A model generated the notes under the pieces. It ran no database searches. It was not told where the DNA came from and worked only from the letters and a program-made list of their open reading frames with translations. Of a stretch of 64,000 bases of DNA, positions 54,614-64,000 are shown piece by piece. The stretch spans positions 128,719,894 to 128,783,893 of the forward strand of contig CM070876.1 of the NCBI GenBank assembly GCA_036365515.1, written 5' to 3'. How positions within the stretch are numbered: position 1 is the stretch's first letter; every line of letters begins with the position of its first letter. A program made the position numbers and the translations under genes. Source of the DNA: Torymus aiolomorphi. Lineage: Eukaryota; Arthropoda; Insecta; Hymenoptera; Torymidae.

Positions 54614-54747
54614 ATAGTATATTACAACATAAGGCCAGAAAGTTGGATTTCCTGGCATGCGTGATATGACGCCCGAGGCGAAGCCGCGGGCGTCATGACG
54701 CACGCTGGGGCATCCAACTTTTTGACCGCGTGTCGTATACTATTTTT
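54614..54747. repeat. Hairpin element H3 with GCGAAGC apex
   Basis: Ends ATAGTATATTAC and GTATACTATTTTT. ATGACGCCC pairs with GGGCGTCAT, and CCAGAAAGTTGGAT faces ATCCAACTTTTTGA. The apex is GAGGCGAAGCCGC, so one of the flanking GA steps has become GC. Confidence 0.85.
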
Positions 54748-55012
54748 CTTCGTCCCCGACCGAAAGTACGTTCAATCGTTAATGTTAATTGATAAAATAG
54801 TGTTGTCGGCTGCTAGTTCACGCTCGGCCATATGTATCTACTGCTTTTTATCTGGCCTGCACCAGCGTGCCCTCTCGGCCACCCCTCGTAGCGCAGCGCG
54901 CAGTAATAGTCCTCGGACCTCGGGGCAGTTGGGGGCGTCGGGATTCGGGCTCTGCTACTTTTGCTACTCGGTTAGCTAAGAGCATATATAAATGCTGTGC
55001 ATGGGTGGTTAA

Positions 55013-55073
55013 TGCCCGCCCGACCTTTGCAAAACCGAGGCGAAGCCGAGGTTTTTGCTGGTCGGGGCGGGCA
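55013..55073. repeat. Long hairpin with GCGAAGC apex, diverged stem
   Basis: Counterpart of 13527-13592. AAAACC pairs with GGTTTT around GAGGCGAAGCCGA, and TGCCCGCC pairs with GGCGGGCA at the base. The middle of the stem has accumulated mismatches (GACCTTTGC facing GCTGGTC). Confidence 0.85.
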
Positions 55074-55986
55074 TCAAAAACACATGCAGAAAGTAATAAG
55101 TCCAAGAAAATATAGTTGATAGTGAATTTAAGTATGCTTTTACCTTTTTTGAGTCATAAGTTATAGGTTATGACATAAAATTATAATTTTGTACACTAAT
55201 ATAGACATCAAATAAGAGATAGAAATAAAAAAATTTCTATCCTAATTATAGCAAAATATTTATTTTTTTAATGTACCTAGTTTAAGCATTGTTTTCAGTG
55301 AATAAAGTGACACACATAGTGTATGTAAAGCTATTTACGCACTTTACACACCGGAAATAATGCGTAAAGTAGGTAGTACTTATGCAGACGCTATCAAAAA
55401 ACCATATTCGCAACGCGCGTGTTGGATTTATGCACCCATAGCAATCGAATATCACTTGTGGACGGCTGCGTCGGTAACTCGTGTATTCGATCGCTACCGG
55501 TGTGTGAAGTTGTACTATATACACTTCTTCCGGAAACTATTATTAATTTTATAGAATTCACACTCCTCAGAAAGTAAATGTAACTTATGTATTTTGTTGA
55601 ATGTGTGGTCCTAAAATGAAACATAATTGGACCCTCTGTAGGGAAGACTAGACAACAAAATATGAACGAATTTCTTTTAATTAGAATTAAATTAATTAGA
55701 ATTATTAATAAATGCAGTTTTTATTTACACTATCACAAAAACTAATAAATTATGGTCTTTTTATCTACACGGGAATTGCACGTTTTTATCCGTATAAAGT
55801 TCAGTTGTGAGGTTAAGCACAGTTAGAGTACAACACGGACGCTGTAGCGGGTGTTGCTATGCGACGAGCCACAAAAATCTCGCAGCCAAACAGAGCCCGT
55901 GTTAGTCTAGTAACGACCACAAAAGCCGCTCTTTCCGGAGCGAAATTAAGCCGGGAATTACGTACTTTTGGCTGGGGGATGAAAAA

Positions 55987-56120
55987 ATAGTATATTACAT
56001 ACCTAGGCCAGTAAAATAAGAAATGTCTCGGATCATAATTGTCGGCCGAGGCGAAGCCGAAGTTGACAAACATGTGATTTGAGGCTTTATTTTACTGGTC
56101 AAGGTGTTTATACTATTTTT
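55987..56120. repeat. Hairpin element H4 with GCGAAGC apex
   Basis: Ends ATAGTATATTAC and TATACTATTTTT. CCAGTAAAATAA pairs with TTATTTTACTGG, and the apex is GGCCGAGGCGAAGCCGAAGT. The stem sequence has nothing in common with H1 or H5. Confidence 0.85.
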
Positions 56121-56200
56121 CTGCTCGACGGCGCCGGAAAGTGGCAACTTCGTTTCGCGTAGCGGTCGGGAAGTTGGCGCTTTCCAGCCGGAGGGCAGAA
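56121..56200. repeat. Spacer hairpin between H4 and H5
   Basis: GCGCCGGAAAGTGGCAACTTC faces GAAGTTGGCGCTTTCCAGCC with a loop that includes TTTCGCGTAGCGG. It lacks the GAA apex. A comparable hairpin (GAGGCCGAAAATGCC facing GGCACTTTCGGCCTGGTGTG) follows H5 at 56345-56420. Confidence 0.7.
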
Positions 56201-56340
56201 ATAGTATATTATGTACCATGGGAGGAAAAAACTTGGACAGTCCACAGCTCGTGTAAATTGCCACCCGAGCCGAAGGCGAGGGTGGCAAACACGAGCTGGG
56301 AGCTGGCCAATTTTACTCCCGTGGTGCGTATACTATTTTT
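56201..56340. repeat. Hairpin element H5 with compensatory apex
   Basis: Ends ATAGTATATT and GTATACTATTTTT. CAGCTCGTGT pairs with ACACGAGCTG and GCCACCC with GGGTGGC. The apex is GAGCCGAAGGCGA: the middle base pair of the 3-bp stem is swapped (C-G in place of G-C) while the GAA loop and flanking GA steps are kept. Confidence 0.88.
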
Positions 56341-56419
56341 CCTCACATCGAGGCCGAAAATGCCATATTTCCGTTTCGGAGCCGGGCGGGAATGAGGCAC
56401 TTTCGGCCTGGTGTGAGGA

Positions 56420-56545
56420 AAAAAAATTTTGAGCGATTTTAAAATTTTGAGTTGCTGACTTTACCTGAAATATCCCACACACACGCACGCACGCACGCAC
56501 GCATGCACGCACTCACACACACACACACACACACACAGAGAGAGA
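56420..56545 (+). repeat. Terminal fragment of the 19.7-kb element, then (CACG/CA)n
   Basis: TTTTAAAATTTTGAGTTGCT, GACTTTACCTGAAATATCCC matches the right end at 20725-20768. It is directly followed by a CACACG / CACGCACG / CA microsatellite (56474-56536) and GAGAGAG. Whether the element inserted into the microsatellite cannot be told from one end. Confidence 0.65.
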
Positions 56546-57103
56546 GTTGAAAAATAAAACTTGAAAGTTAGGATTTTGTAAAAAATTTTTGACATTTGCC
56601 AACCAGGTGTAGTTTTAGTGCAAGCAAAAATTGAAAGAATACGTGTCGAATCATTTTTCTAGAGGAACAGCAATACTTTGATTCCAAAATGATCGGTGAG
56701 GTAGGCATACTCTGGCTGTTCGATTTGAGATGGATTCAGCCCTAAATAATTTTTGGTAATATTGTTTTTCATCAAAATCATGATTTGCAATTAGGAAAAT
56801 CGTATAATTTATGGTCAAGCGCGCTACACGCGCAGAGGGCACTGTCGGCGTTCGCACTCTTAACCAATCTTATTTTTATCAGCAATATGGCTGGTCTCTA
56901 GAGACCATCTCCCTTTTAAAACAGGATTCAGTTGATTCAGTCCCGTTCGGTCGGGACTCATTACGAAATCGCTTCGAAGAGCAGTTTTCAGTCACAAACA
57001 GCTGAAAAAGGGAACTAGTCCTGAATATTTTTTTCCGTAGATGGACGGTATGCCGCCGTAAGGGAATATGTGGTTAACGCCACCAACCGGCCAAATTTTG
57101 TAT
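56546..57103. other. No gene recognised
   Basis: Short ORFs on both strands show no motif. TGGTCTCTAGAGACCA near 56890 is a perfect 16-bp palindrome. The sequence probably belongs to the flank of the following Ty3 element. Confidence 0.3.
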
Positions 57104-58317
57104 TGTGACGGAGATGCGACTTCGCACACACGCGCGCAGTACAATACATGGAAATACATACACGCCTGCCCAAAGAGCAATTCATACACACATACACGCT
57201 ATAACACGGACAGCCGAAGCGAGGAGCGAGGCAGCAGGGGCTGCGCGTCTTACGTAGGTTAAATAAGTAAAAAAGATATTAATGTTAAAAAGGAAATAGG
57301 AGTTAGTGTTAAACAAAAGAAAAAGGCAGGAAAAATATAAAATTGCAAGCGCGATAGTCGAACGGCGTGAACTAGTTTTCTTAATAAATGATTGAATATA
57401 GTAATAATAACAAAAATAATAAATCAAATAAATTGCGAATTCGGAAATAAATTGAAACCACGAATCAGAAATTCAAAAGTCGCGAATCGTAAGCTATTCG
57501 ACTATCGCGAATAAAAGGTTAATCCAACAACGTAAACACGCGCGATTGTTTACGTTCTCTAATAACACGAGTACAGTTAAGGGACTATTACCGGTTACAT
57601 AGGCAAAAAATGACCTAAATTAAATTTTCTTTTTCTTGTTCCCTTTATTACAGAACTTTGTGAAACTTTTTTTATTTTATTAATTTACACTTCAAAGTTA
57701 CAATTTTTTTTTTTTTTTTTAATATTTACATAATTTTATAGAGCTCGTCAAAGTTGAGTGATGAAAATGGCACTGCCTAATTGCCCAAGGTTAATCTCGA
57801 AATTGGAAACTCTGAAACGAAAATTCAAAAAGTTCTTTAATGAGGAAGGTGTCTTCAATTGTAATTTACCACCTTTTATAAAAAAAAATCATTTTAAAAA
57901 CAAGATGGCGATTATGTGAAAAAAATGTTGTAAAAATTACGTTTTTTTCCGCCCTTTTTCCCCTTGTCAATTTTTTTTTTTCAACTTTTCTGCAATTTTC
58001 TGGTAAATTACGGTAGAGGACATCAAATTGAACAAAACTCACTAAGAATTAAAATGGTCGCATGGTTGTGGAGAATAAGTCTGGGCCGATTGAAAAAACA
58101 CCATTTTAAGAATATCACGTTTAAAGTTTTTTTTATTATTTATTTATGTAATATTTTTTAAAAAATCAAGTTTCAATACTTACAATTGGTTAATCAGCAA
58201 TTCCTGGTCCATATAAAAGAAGTCCCAAGTCGATAAATATAAAAAAACAAAAATCGATTTTTTCAAAATTATAACCGGTAATAGTCCCTTAAATAAGTTC
58301 AGCGAATAATTTGTAAC
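57104..58317 (+). other. Possible 5' LTR and leader of the terminal Ty3 element
   Basis: TGTGACGGAGATGCGACTTC could be an LTR start. The candidate region, interrupted by a TTAA MITE, ends near AATTTGTAACTTGGC before the Gag leader. The other LTR would lie beyond the window, so this cannot be tested here. Confidence 0.3.
57581..58288. mobile_element. TTAA-flanked MITE, 708 bp
   Basis: The ends GGGACTATTACCGGTTA and TAACCGGTAATAGTCCC are inverted and flanked by TTAA (57577-57580, 58289-58292). No transposase ORF. Its TIR differs from the MITE at 42285, but both start with GGG and use TTAA, so both fit piggyBac- or Kolobok-type mobilisation. Confidence 0.9.
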
Positions 58318-58410
58318 TTGGCAATTTTCTAACCAAGAGAATATTATCTCAATCCAAATAAAATTTAATTTCACGAAGTCGGCAAGAGCAATTCCTTGGC
58401 TATTTTCGAC

Positions 58411-58633
58411 GAGCCAAAAATACATTTATAGTGATACATTCAAATGCTTTAAATGCTTTAGCGCGATATCAGTAAAAGGGTAAAAAATACAAAAAAAAAC
58501 ACGAGGCACAAATCAACGAGCCAAAAATACATTTATAGCGATACATTCAAATGCTTTAAATGCTTTAGCGCGATATCAGTAAAAGGGTAAAAAATACGAA
58601 AAAAAAAAAACACGAGGCACAAATCAACTAAAC
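58411..58633 (+). repeat. 107-bp tandem duplication in the leader
   Basis: GAGCCAAAAATACATTTATA to AAACACGAGGCACAAATCAA is present twice, at 58411 and 58518, with one or two substitutions and a longer A run in the second. It precedes the Gag start by about 180 bp. Confidence 0.92.
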
Positions 58634-58809
58634 TGAACCAATAACTACGAGCGTGAATAATTAAACATTTCGGATAAACAAGATAATTAGCATTATCAAA
58701 CAGAAAATACATAATTCGCGATAAAAGCAACAACGCGAAGAAAAAAAAAAGTAGCAGTAATATTGCGCAACCGTCGGTAACCAAACACAATTGCGGGATT
58801 TCATACAAA

Positions 58810-60870
58810 ATGACAAGCGACGAAGACACGATAATGAAAGCGCGATTAAACGAGTTTTTATCGTCCGTAAATGAAGACGTACTCAACGAAACATTAAACA
58901 CAATATTACTCGACAAATATGGCCCACTGGCTGAAAGGCTAGCACTACCAAGACGTAGATTAAACGAAAAAAGTGAGGAAATAGACTTCGTGACGAATTT
59001 AGACGAGACGACAGACTTAACCGGGTAAATGACAGATAGTATCAGAACACAACGCGCGACAGCTATAACAGTGTGGTTAAAGAAATACAAATGGCCCACG
59101 TCCACCAATTAATGACGCGAATATTACTCAGCGAAGAGGATAAGGAAATCTCAACGCTAAAAGAAAAAAACTATGTTCTACCGGGGCAGAATTTTAGCAT
59201 CGCAGCAGAGTTAACAAATGCGAATAGGCATCGGGCCCCAAATCGTGTTCAACCAATCACAATGATAGAAGTGGAGCTGAGCGGAGGACAGAAACTTAGA
59301 ATCCCCGAACAAATAATAAATTATTACGCATCGGTATCGAACGAATCGCAAGAAAACGAGTTAATGGAACAAGTCATAGTGGATCAAACGTCGGATCTAT
59401 TAGAAAACTCGCAACAAGTAGATCGGCACGCATCGAATTCCATCACACACGGCGACACGAATGCACATAGAAATAGCGACACATGGGAACCGCGTAACTA
59501 TGTCGGTCAGATGCAACAACATTGGAAATGTGAGTAAATTAACATTTACGGGCAGCAAAAGCGAGAACATAGAGGATTTCTTATTACGCGTTAAGGGGCA
59601 TAGAAAGATCGCAGCTCTATCAGACACAGAACTGTTACGCGCGATGCCAATGTTATTGAAACTACCCGCGCTTAATTATTATAGGAATAACGAACATAAG
59701 TGGAAATCGTGGTCACAAATAGAGCAAGCATTACGCGACCGGTACCGAGACGAGTTTTACAAGGAAAGATTAGAAGAAAAAGTAAAAGAGCGTAAGCAGC
59801 GTGAAGATGAACCAGTATTCCAATATATATCGCGGAAATACAATCGTTATATAAAAAATGCCCGCGCCGCCGGAGGAAGATAGACAAATAAGACAATCAA
59901 TATGAGGCCAGAATATCTGCCGTTGATGAGATCTCATTTACCCAGTAAAATGGAAAGATTCACAGAATACGCGGCGGAACTAGGCCGCGCATTCGACGCA
60001 GGGAAGCAAAACGCGAGAAGCACTACAAGCGCAAATAAAACGAACACAGCAGCAGTTGAAATACCAACAATGGACGAACTCACGTATTATAAATTAAAAG
60101 AGTCGATAAAAAGCACAATCACTAGTAGAATCACCACGCAACTCGCAAACCTAATGGAAAATAAATCAAGCACGAATCTAGAGACACAAAACGTCCAAAA
60201 TAATACAAATAACAACAGCGGAAATAATTCATATGGTCACAACAGCTACAATAGAGAAGGAAGATATACCCGAGGCCGTAGACGAGGTCCAGGCGCGAAT
60301 AATCATAACTACTATAATAATAAGCCTCCACAAAACGGACAAAATTTCGCACCAAATAATACTTTCAATAAGGGCATTTCGCCCCAAAACGGGCATAATT
60401 TCGTACCTATCAATAATTTTGATAAGGGTAATTTCCCACTAAATGGACAAACAACAAATGCACAAAATAACTAATCACAAGAGTACAACGCGCCACTTAA
60501 TTTTAACCAAAATAACGCTTGGCCAGCGGATAACAATTTCAGTAATGGTATTTTTCCGCAAAACACCGTTAACAACTCAGTGCCAAATTATGGAGTGCCC
60601 GGGTATAACGGACAAAATTTTGTACCGAATATTAGTAGCGCGCCAACATACAATCAACAAATAAACGGGCAACCGGAAAAGAGTTATCATAGCAACGGAA
60701 CATACCGCGGGCGTAGAAGATCGAAGAAACAATCAAAATTACAGTAACGCTAACTCGAACACTCAAAACATACATCAAACAATGAATGAAACACAAGTCG
60801 CACAGCAACAAAGCGCGACAGGATCCGCGAAAAATAATATGGGAAATGCGCAAAAGACGGTGTGAACGGG
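58810..60870 (+). pseudogene. Gag of the terminal Ty3 element
   Basis: An ATG ORF starts MTSDEDTIMKARLNEFLSSV; it stops at 59027 and the reading continues in other frames. The capsid-like part has KLTFTGSKSENIEDFLLRVK, then NEHKWKSWSQIEQALRDRYR and FQYISRKYNRYIKNARAAGG. A long Asn/Gly/Gln-rich tail follows with repeats such as FNKGISPQNGHNFVPINNFD and an Arg-rich stretch (RYTRGRRRGPGANNHN). It has no CCHC knuckle; the RGR-rich tail may take its role. At least four frame breaks. Confidence 0.75.
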
Positions 60871-61039
60871 ACTGTCACACCGTCTTAAATCCAAAAGGTC
60901 TCCACAAACATTAGCGAGGTTAAAACAAAATGCGATCAGGCCAAGCGGAAAAAGGCAAAAAAGGGAGAGAAGAAGCTCGAGATGCTGGATGCAGCTACCC
61001 CCGACTACTTATCCCCGATATTGGTTGAAGTTTCGGATC

Positions 61040-62704
61040 AAACAGATCGAGCTGATAGCTCTCGTTGATCCGGGCGCCGCGCGTACAATATTAGACACGA
61101 AAGGATGCGAAATAGCTCAGAAAATAGGCGCGAAAATATAACCGACCGCGACTAAACACGCCGTAGTAGCGGACGGTGTAGAGGTGCCGGTCAAAGGTAA
61201 ATTAAGCGCCCCATTGGAAATCGTAGGTATACGTAAACCGGTGCGAATACTCGGGATACCCGACGTACCAACTGACTCTATCCTAGGCCTAGATTTGATA
61301 CAAAGTTTCGGCATGATAATAGATGCACGTCGCGACTCTTATACACTCGCAGACCTAAAGGACAGAAAAGAAATTGCATTCGATTTATGGTCAATAGGCA
61401 TAGGCGAGAATAAGGTAGATATTGCCAGCTGTGGCCTAAACAAAATCTCATGCAATCAACAAGAGACAATTAACAAACTAATGGACGAAATACATCCAAG
61501 AACGATCCCAATGTGCAAAATTTTATCTACGACTGACTTAATAGAACACGAAATAAAATTAATAAATAGCGCGAAACCGGAAAAACAGAGGTATTACCTG
61601 GTGTCAGAAAAACAAGAAAAAGTGATGCACGGCGAGTTAGAAAAACTGCACGAAGCAGGAATAGTCGAAAAATCGAGAAGTTCGTGGATCAGTCCAGTAG
61701 TAATGATTAAAAAGCCCAATAATTCATGTAGAATGTGTATAGATTTAAAAGTAGTTAATGCGATATCAGCAAAAGATGCGTACCCAACACCGTACATGGA
61801 TATAATATTAAATAAATTAAAACGCGCGAAATTCATAATAACAATCGACTTTAAAAGCGCGTACCATCAAATAAGTTTAAAATTAGAATCGCGTCCGATA
61901 ACTGCATTTACAATACCCGGCAAAGGTCATTGGAAATTCACACGATTACCCATGGATTTAAGCGGTGGAGGTGCGTCATTCCAGAGACTTTTAGAAGAAA
62001 TAATAGGAGACCTAGAACCTTCCGCATATAACTACTTCGACGATATCGTGTTAGCAACTGAAACTTTTGAGGAGTACATGCAAATGCTCTGGAAACTAAT
62101 TCTTAAAATGAAAGAGTCAGGGCTAATGATAAATAGAGAGAAAAATAAGTTTTGTTGCAACGAGGTTAAATTTTTGGGGTTTGAAGTAAATGAACACGGG
62201 TTAATGATCGATCCGGACAAGATGGCGTCGATTACCAACTATCCAAAGCCAAGAACCTTGCGACAGCTGTGCAGATTCTTAGGAATGGCTTCATGGTATA
62301 GACAGTTTATTAAAAATTACGCGATAATCGCGGACCCGTTAAACAAACTAACAAAGAAAGATATAAAATTCTTTTGGGAAAAAGCACAAGATATCGCGTT
62401 TGAAATAATTAAAAAAGCAATCAGTGAAGCGCCACTATTACATAGGCTCGATCCCAACGCGGAATGTTGCGTTCAAACGGATGTATGCGACACCGGTCTC
62501 GGGGCAGTCATAACCCAAGTTATAGACGGACTAGAGCGGGTAATCGCGTTCGCAAGCAGAGCACTCCGGAAAAAAGAGCTCGTGTACAGCACAACAGAAA
62601 AGGAATGTCTCGCTATAAAATGGGCAATCGAAAAATTTAGGCCATATATTGAAGGGAGCACTTTTAAAGTAATAACTGATCACAGCGTTACAATGGCTAT
62701 TTAA
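61040..62704 (+). pseudogene. Protease, RT and RNase H of the terminal Ty3 element
   Basis: The protease reads ALVDPGAARTILDTKG (D-P-G active site) and ends with DSILGLDLIQSFGMIIDARR. The 506-codon ORF from 61184 then carries RT: ELEKLHEAGIVEKSRSSWIS, CRMCIDLKVVNAISAKDAYP, FIITIDFKSAYHQISLKLES, NYFDDIVLATETFEEYMQ (YFDD in place of YLDD or YMDD), NEVKFLGFEVNEHGLMI, then RNase H: VQTDVCDTGLGAVITQVIDG, YSTTEKECLAIKWAIEKFRP. The block usually reading PFGLxNAPATFQ is PMDLSGGGASFQ. A stop at 62702 follows TDHSVTMA. The central polymerase is nearly uninterrupted. Confidence 0.85.
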
Positions 62705-63010
62705 TAAGAAAAACCCAGTAGGTCGACTAGGTAGATGGTCTTACGAATTAATGGCGCACGATTTTAAAGTAATTCATAGAAAAGGTGCGAATAATGTAGT
62801 CCTCGATCCATTATCGAGAATGTATGATAATAAAGTAGAAGCACCAATAGATATAACACAAACAACGACAGATCCGTGGTACAGAAAACGCGTCTATCAA
62901 ATAATGAAACACCCGCGTAGATATAAAGACTCGAAAATTGCGGACGGGAAAATGTACAGATTACGCATAGACAAAAAACTAAACCCGATTATAAAGGATT
63001 TAGACGAATA
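62705..63010 (+). pseudogene. RNase H end and linker of the terminal Ty3 element
   Basis: RLGRWSYELMAHDFKVIHRK, GANNVVLDPLSRMYDNK is the expected end of RNase H (usual form VADALSR). The linker KIADGKMYRLRIDKKLNPII leads to the integrase. The frame differs from the preceding ORF by the stop at 62702. Confidence 0.75.
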
Positions 63011-63690
63011 GAAACTAGTAGTAGCGCACGAAAAACGCGAAACAGTACATCACGATATAGAGAAAACATACAAACGCGCCGCACAAATTTATTATTGGCC
63101 CGGCATATATAAAGACACCGCAAACTACGTGCAAAAGTGCAAAATGTGCAAGAAAAGCAAAATTGATCAGCGCGGGAAGGTAGGGTTAATGGGGATGCGA
63201 GAAATAGATATGCCGTCGAAAGTCGTGTCAGCTGATTAAATGGGACCATTTCCCACAAGTAAATCGGGATATAAATACTTAATATTCGAAGATTTATTTT
63301 CGAAACATATAATCTGCGTGCCATGTAAAAACAGAAAAGCTAATTTTATTATCGAAGAGTTAGAGAAACTGCGCATAAACTACGGCACACCAGAAGTTGT
63401 TGTGTCCGATAACGCAAAAGAATTTAAAAGTAGCGTGTTAGAAAACCTTTTAAATGAAAACGCAATAAAAAACAAGTTCACGCCAACAATCACCCACAAA
63501 GTAATCCCATAGAAAGAGTAAATAGAGATATTAAAATAAAAATAGTAGCGTACATAAATGAAACACACAAAGAATGGGACAAATACATCGCGCAATTTCA
63601 ATTCGCAGACAACACGGACGTGCACAACACAACAGGAAAAATTCCAGCTTTCTTAATTTTTCGCAGAGAGTTACGAGCGCCCAAACGCTG
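63011..63690 (+). pseudogene. Integrase of the terminal Ty3 element
   Basis: The zinc domain reads VVAHEKRETVHHDIEKTYKR, AAQIYYWPGIYKDTANYVQK, CKMCKKSK (His-His-Cys-Cys). The core starts with SAD, then a stop where the usual residue is Leu, and MGPFPTSKSGYKYLIFEDLF. The second Asp is in VVVSDNAKEFKSS. A one-base shift precedes the Glu region (NPIERVNRDIK). After 63690 sequence is Asn/Lys/Asp-rich without motif to the window end. Confidence 0.8.
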
Positions 63691-64000
63691 GAAACGCGAA
63701 ACGGAAAACCATACGTATAGAAACACCGGATAGGCGCGAAATAGCTAACACGCAGTGCGATTCACAAACCGAAGAAGACACGCGCAGCAAGAATAAAAAT
63801 AAACGCGACGATAACGGACCTGATGAGAATAACACAAACGATAGCAAAAATAACGCACCAAGTGAATCCGAGAAACAAAATAATCCTAGCACTGAATCAG
63901 CGCGAAAAGCATTGAAGAATGGGCAAACAGAATAGAAAAATTAGAATACGTATACGATGATTCGGCAAATCAAAGCGAGAAAGCTAAGGGAAAGTACGAG

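Larger units (their letters stand above)
54614..55990 (+). repeat. Composite hairpin repeat, unit 3
   Basis: The order resembles units 1 and 2: a terminal hairpin (54614-54747), CGACCGAAAGTACGTTC, GTTGTCGGCTGCTAG, the long hairpin at 55013-55073, a CCAAT-like region (CAGCCAAACAGAGCCCG near 55882) and a final GGGAATTACGTACTTTTGGC hairpin. The middle (55110-55780) is different and AT-rich, so it has diverged or been replaced. Confidence 0.7.

Noticed and set aside
58533..59108. 191-codon hydrophobic minus-strand ORF
   Set aside because: Antisense of the Ty3 Gag start and leader repeat; composition explained by the A-rich sense strand.

Overview
The window looks like repeat-dense DNA from an animal genome, most likely an insect. 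It is AT-rich and has no long host gene. Nearly every recognisable coding stretch belongs to a transposable element: Ty3/gypsy elements (one with a remnant of a membrane-anchored env-like protein), BEL/Pao, mariner, Penelope-like elements (PLE), a CR1/Jockey-type LINE, a Helitron/Pif1 helicase scrap, and DNA transposons with a DDE-like transposase I cannot assign to a named superfamily. Long CT, GA, GT and AAT microsatellites and homopolymer runs add to the eukaryotic character. No CRISPR array, bacterial operon, rRNA or convincing intact tRNA was seen.

Layout. 1-5.6 kb: AT-rich DNA, a degenerate purine-rich array, and an inverted tandem repeat around a helicase scrap. 5.9-7.2 kb: BEL/Pao pol remnant. 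7.2-11 kb: decayed Ty3 element on the minus strand, then a mariner remnant. 13.1-15.5 kb: two copies of a composite non-coding repeat made of long hairpins, the second carrying two TA-flanked MITEs. 15.5-18 kb: a decayed, partly palindromic copy of the unassigned transposon. 18.3-18.6 kb: a palindrome with hammerhead-like motifs on both strands. 19.7-20.8 kb: a short TIR element. 21.3-29.8 kb: a young LTR element with apparently identical LTRs and 4-bp target duplications, inserted into a 150-bp tandem repeat. It encodes Gag with eleven CCHC knuckles and no visible pol. 31.5-33 kb: LINE remnants. 34.7-35.4 kb: a minisatellite. 35.5-43.9 kb: an env-bearing Ty3 element into which a mariner, the unassigned transposon and a TTAA MITE have inserted. 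44.5-46.7 kb: a TA MITE, a palindromic non-autonomous element and a PLE fragment. 47.2-53.7 kb: a second DNA transposon with about 530-bp TIRs, split by a PLE. 54.6-56.4 kb: more hairpin repeats. 57-64 kb: a Ty3 element running off the window end and carrying a TTAA MITE.

The most interesting signals are: (1) hairpin repeats whose apex carries the GCGAAGC-type mini-hairpin flanked by tandem GA mismatches, with changed stems and one compensatory swap; (2) DNA transposons with long TIRs, 4-bp target duplications and a DFxEN / SDGAAxxFKN / HGKxxC transposase; (3) the gag-only LTR element with eleven knuckles, a tandemly triplicated primer-binding segment and a possible -1 frameshift; (4) several hammerhead-like motifs of PLE type, one pair arranged head to head. 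The nested insertions give a readable relative chronology. All assignments are by eye from motifs; no database search was possible.
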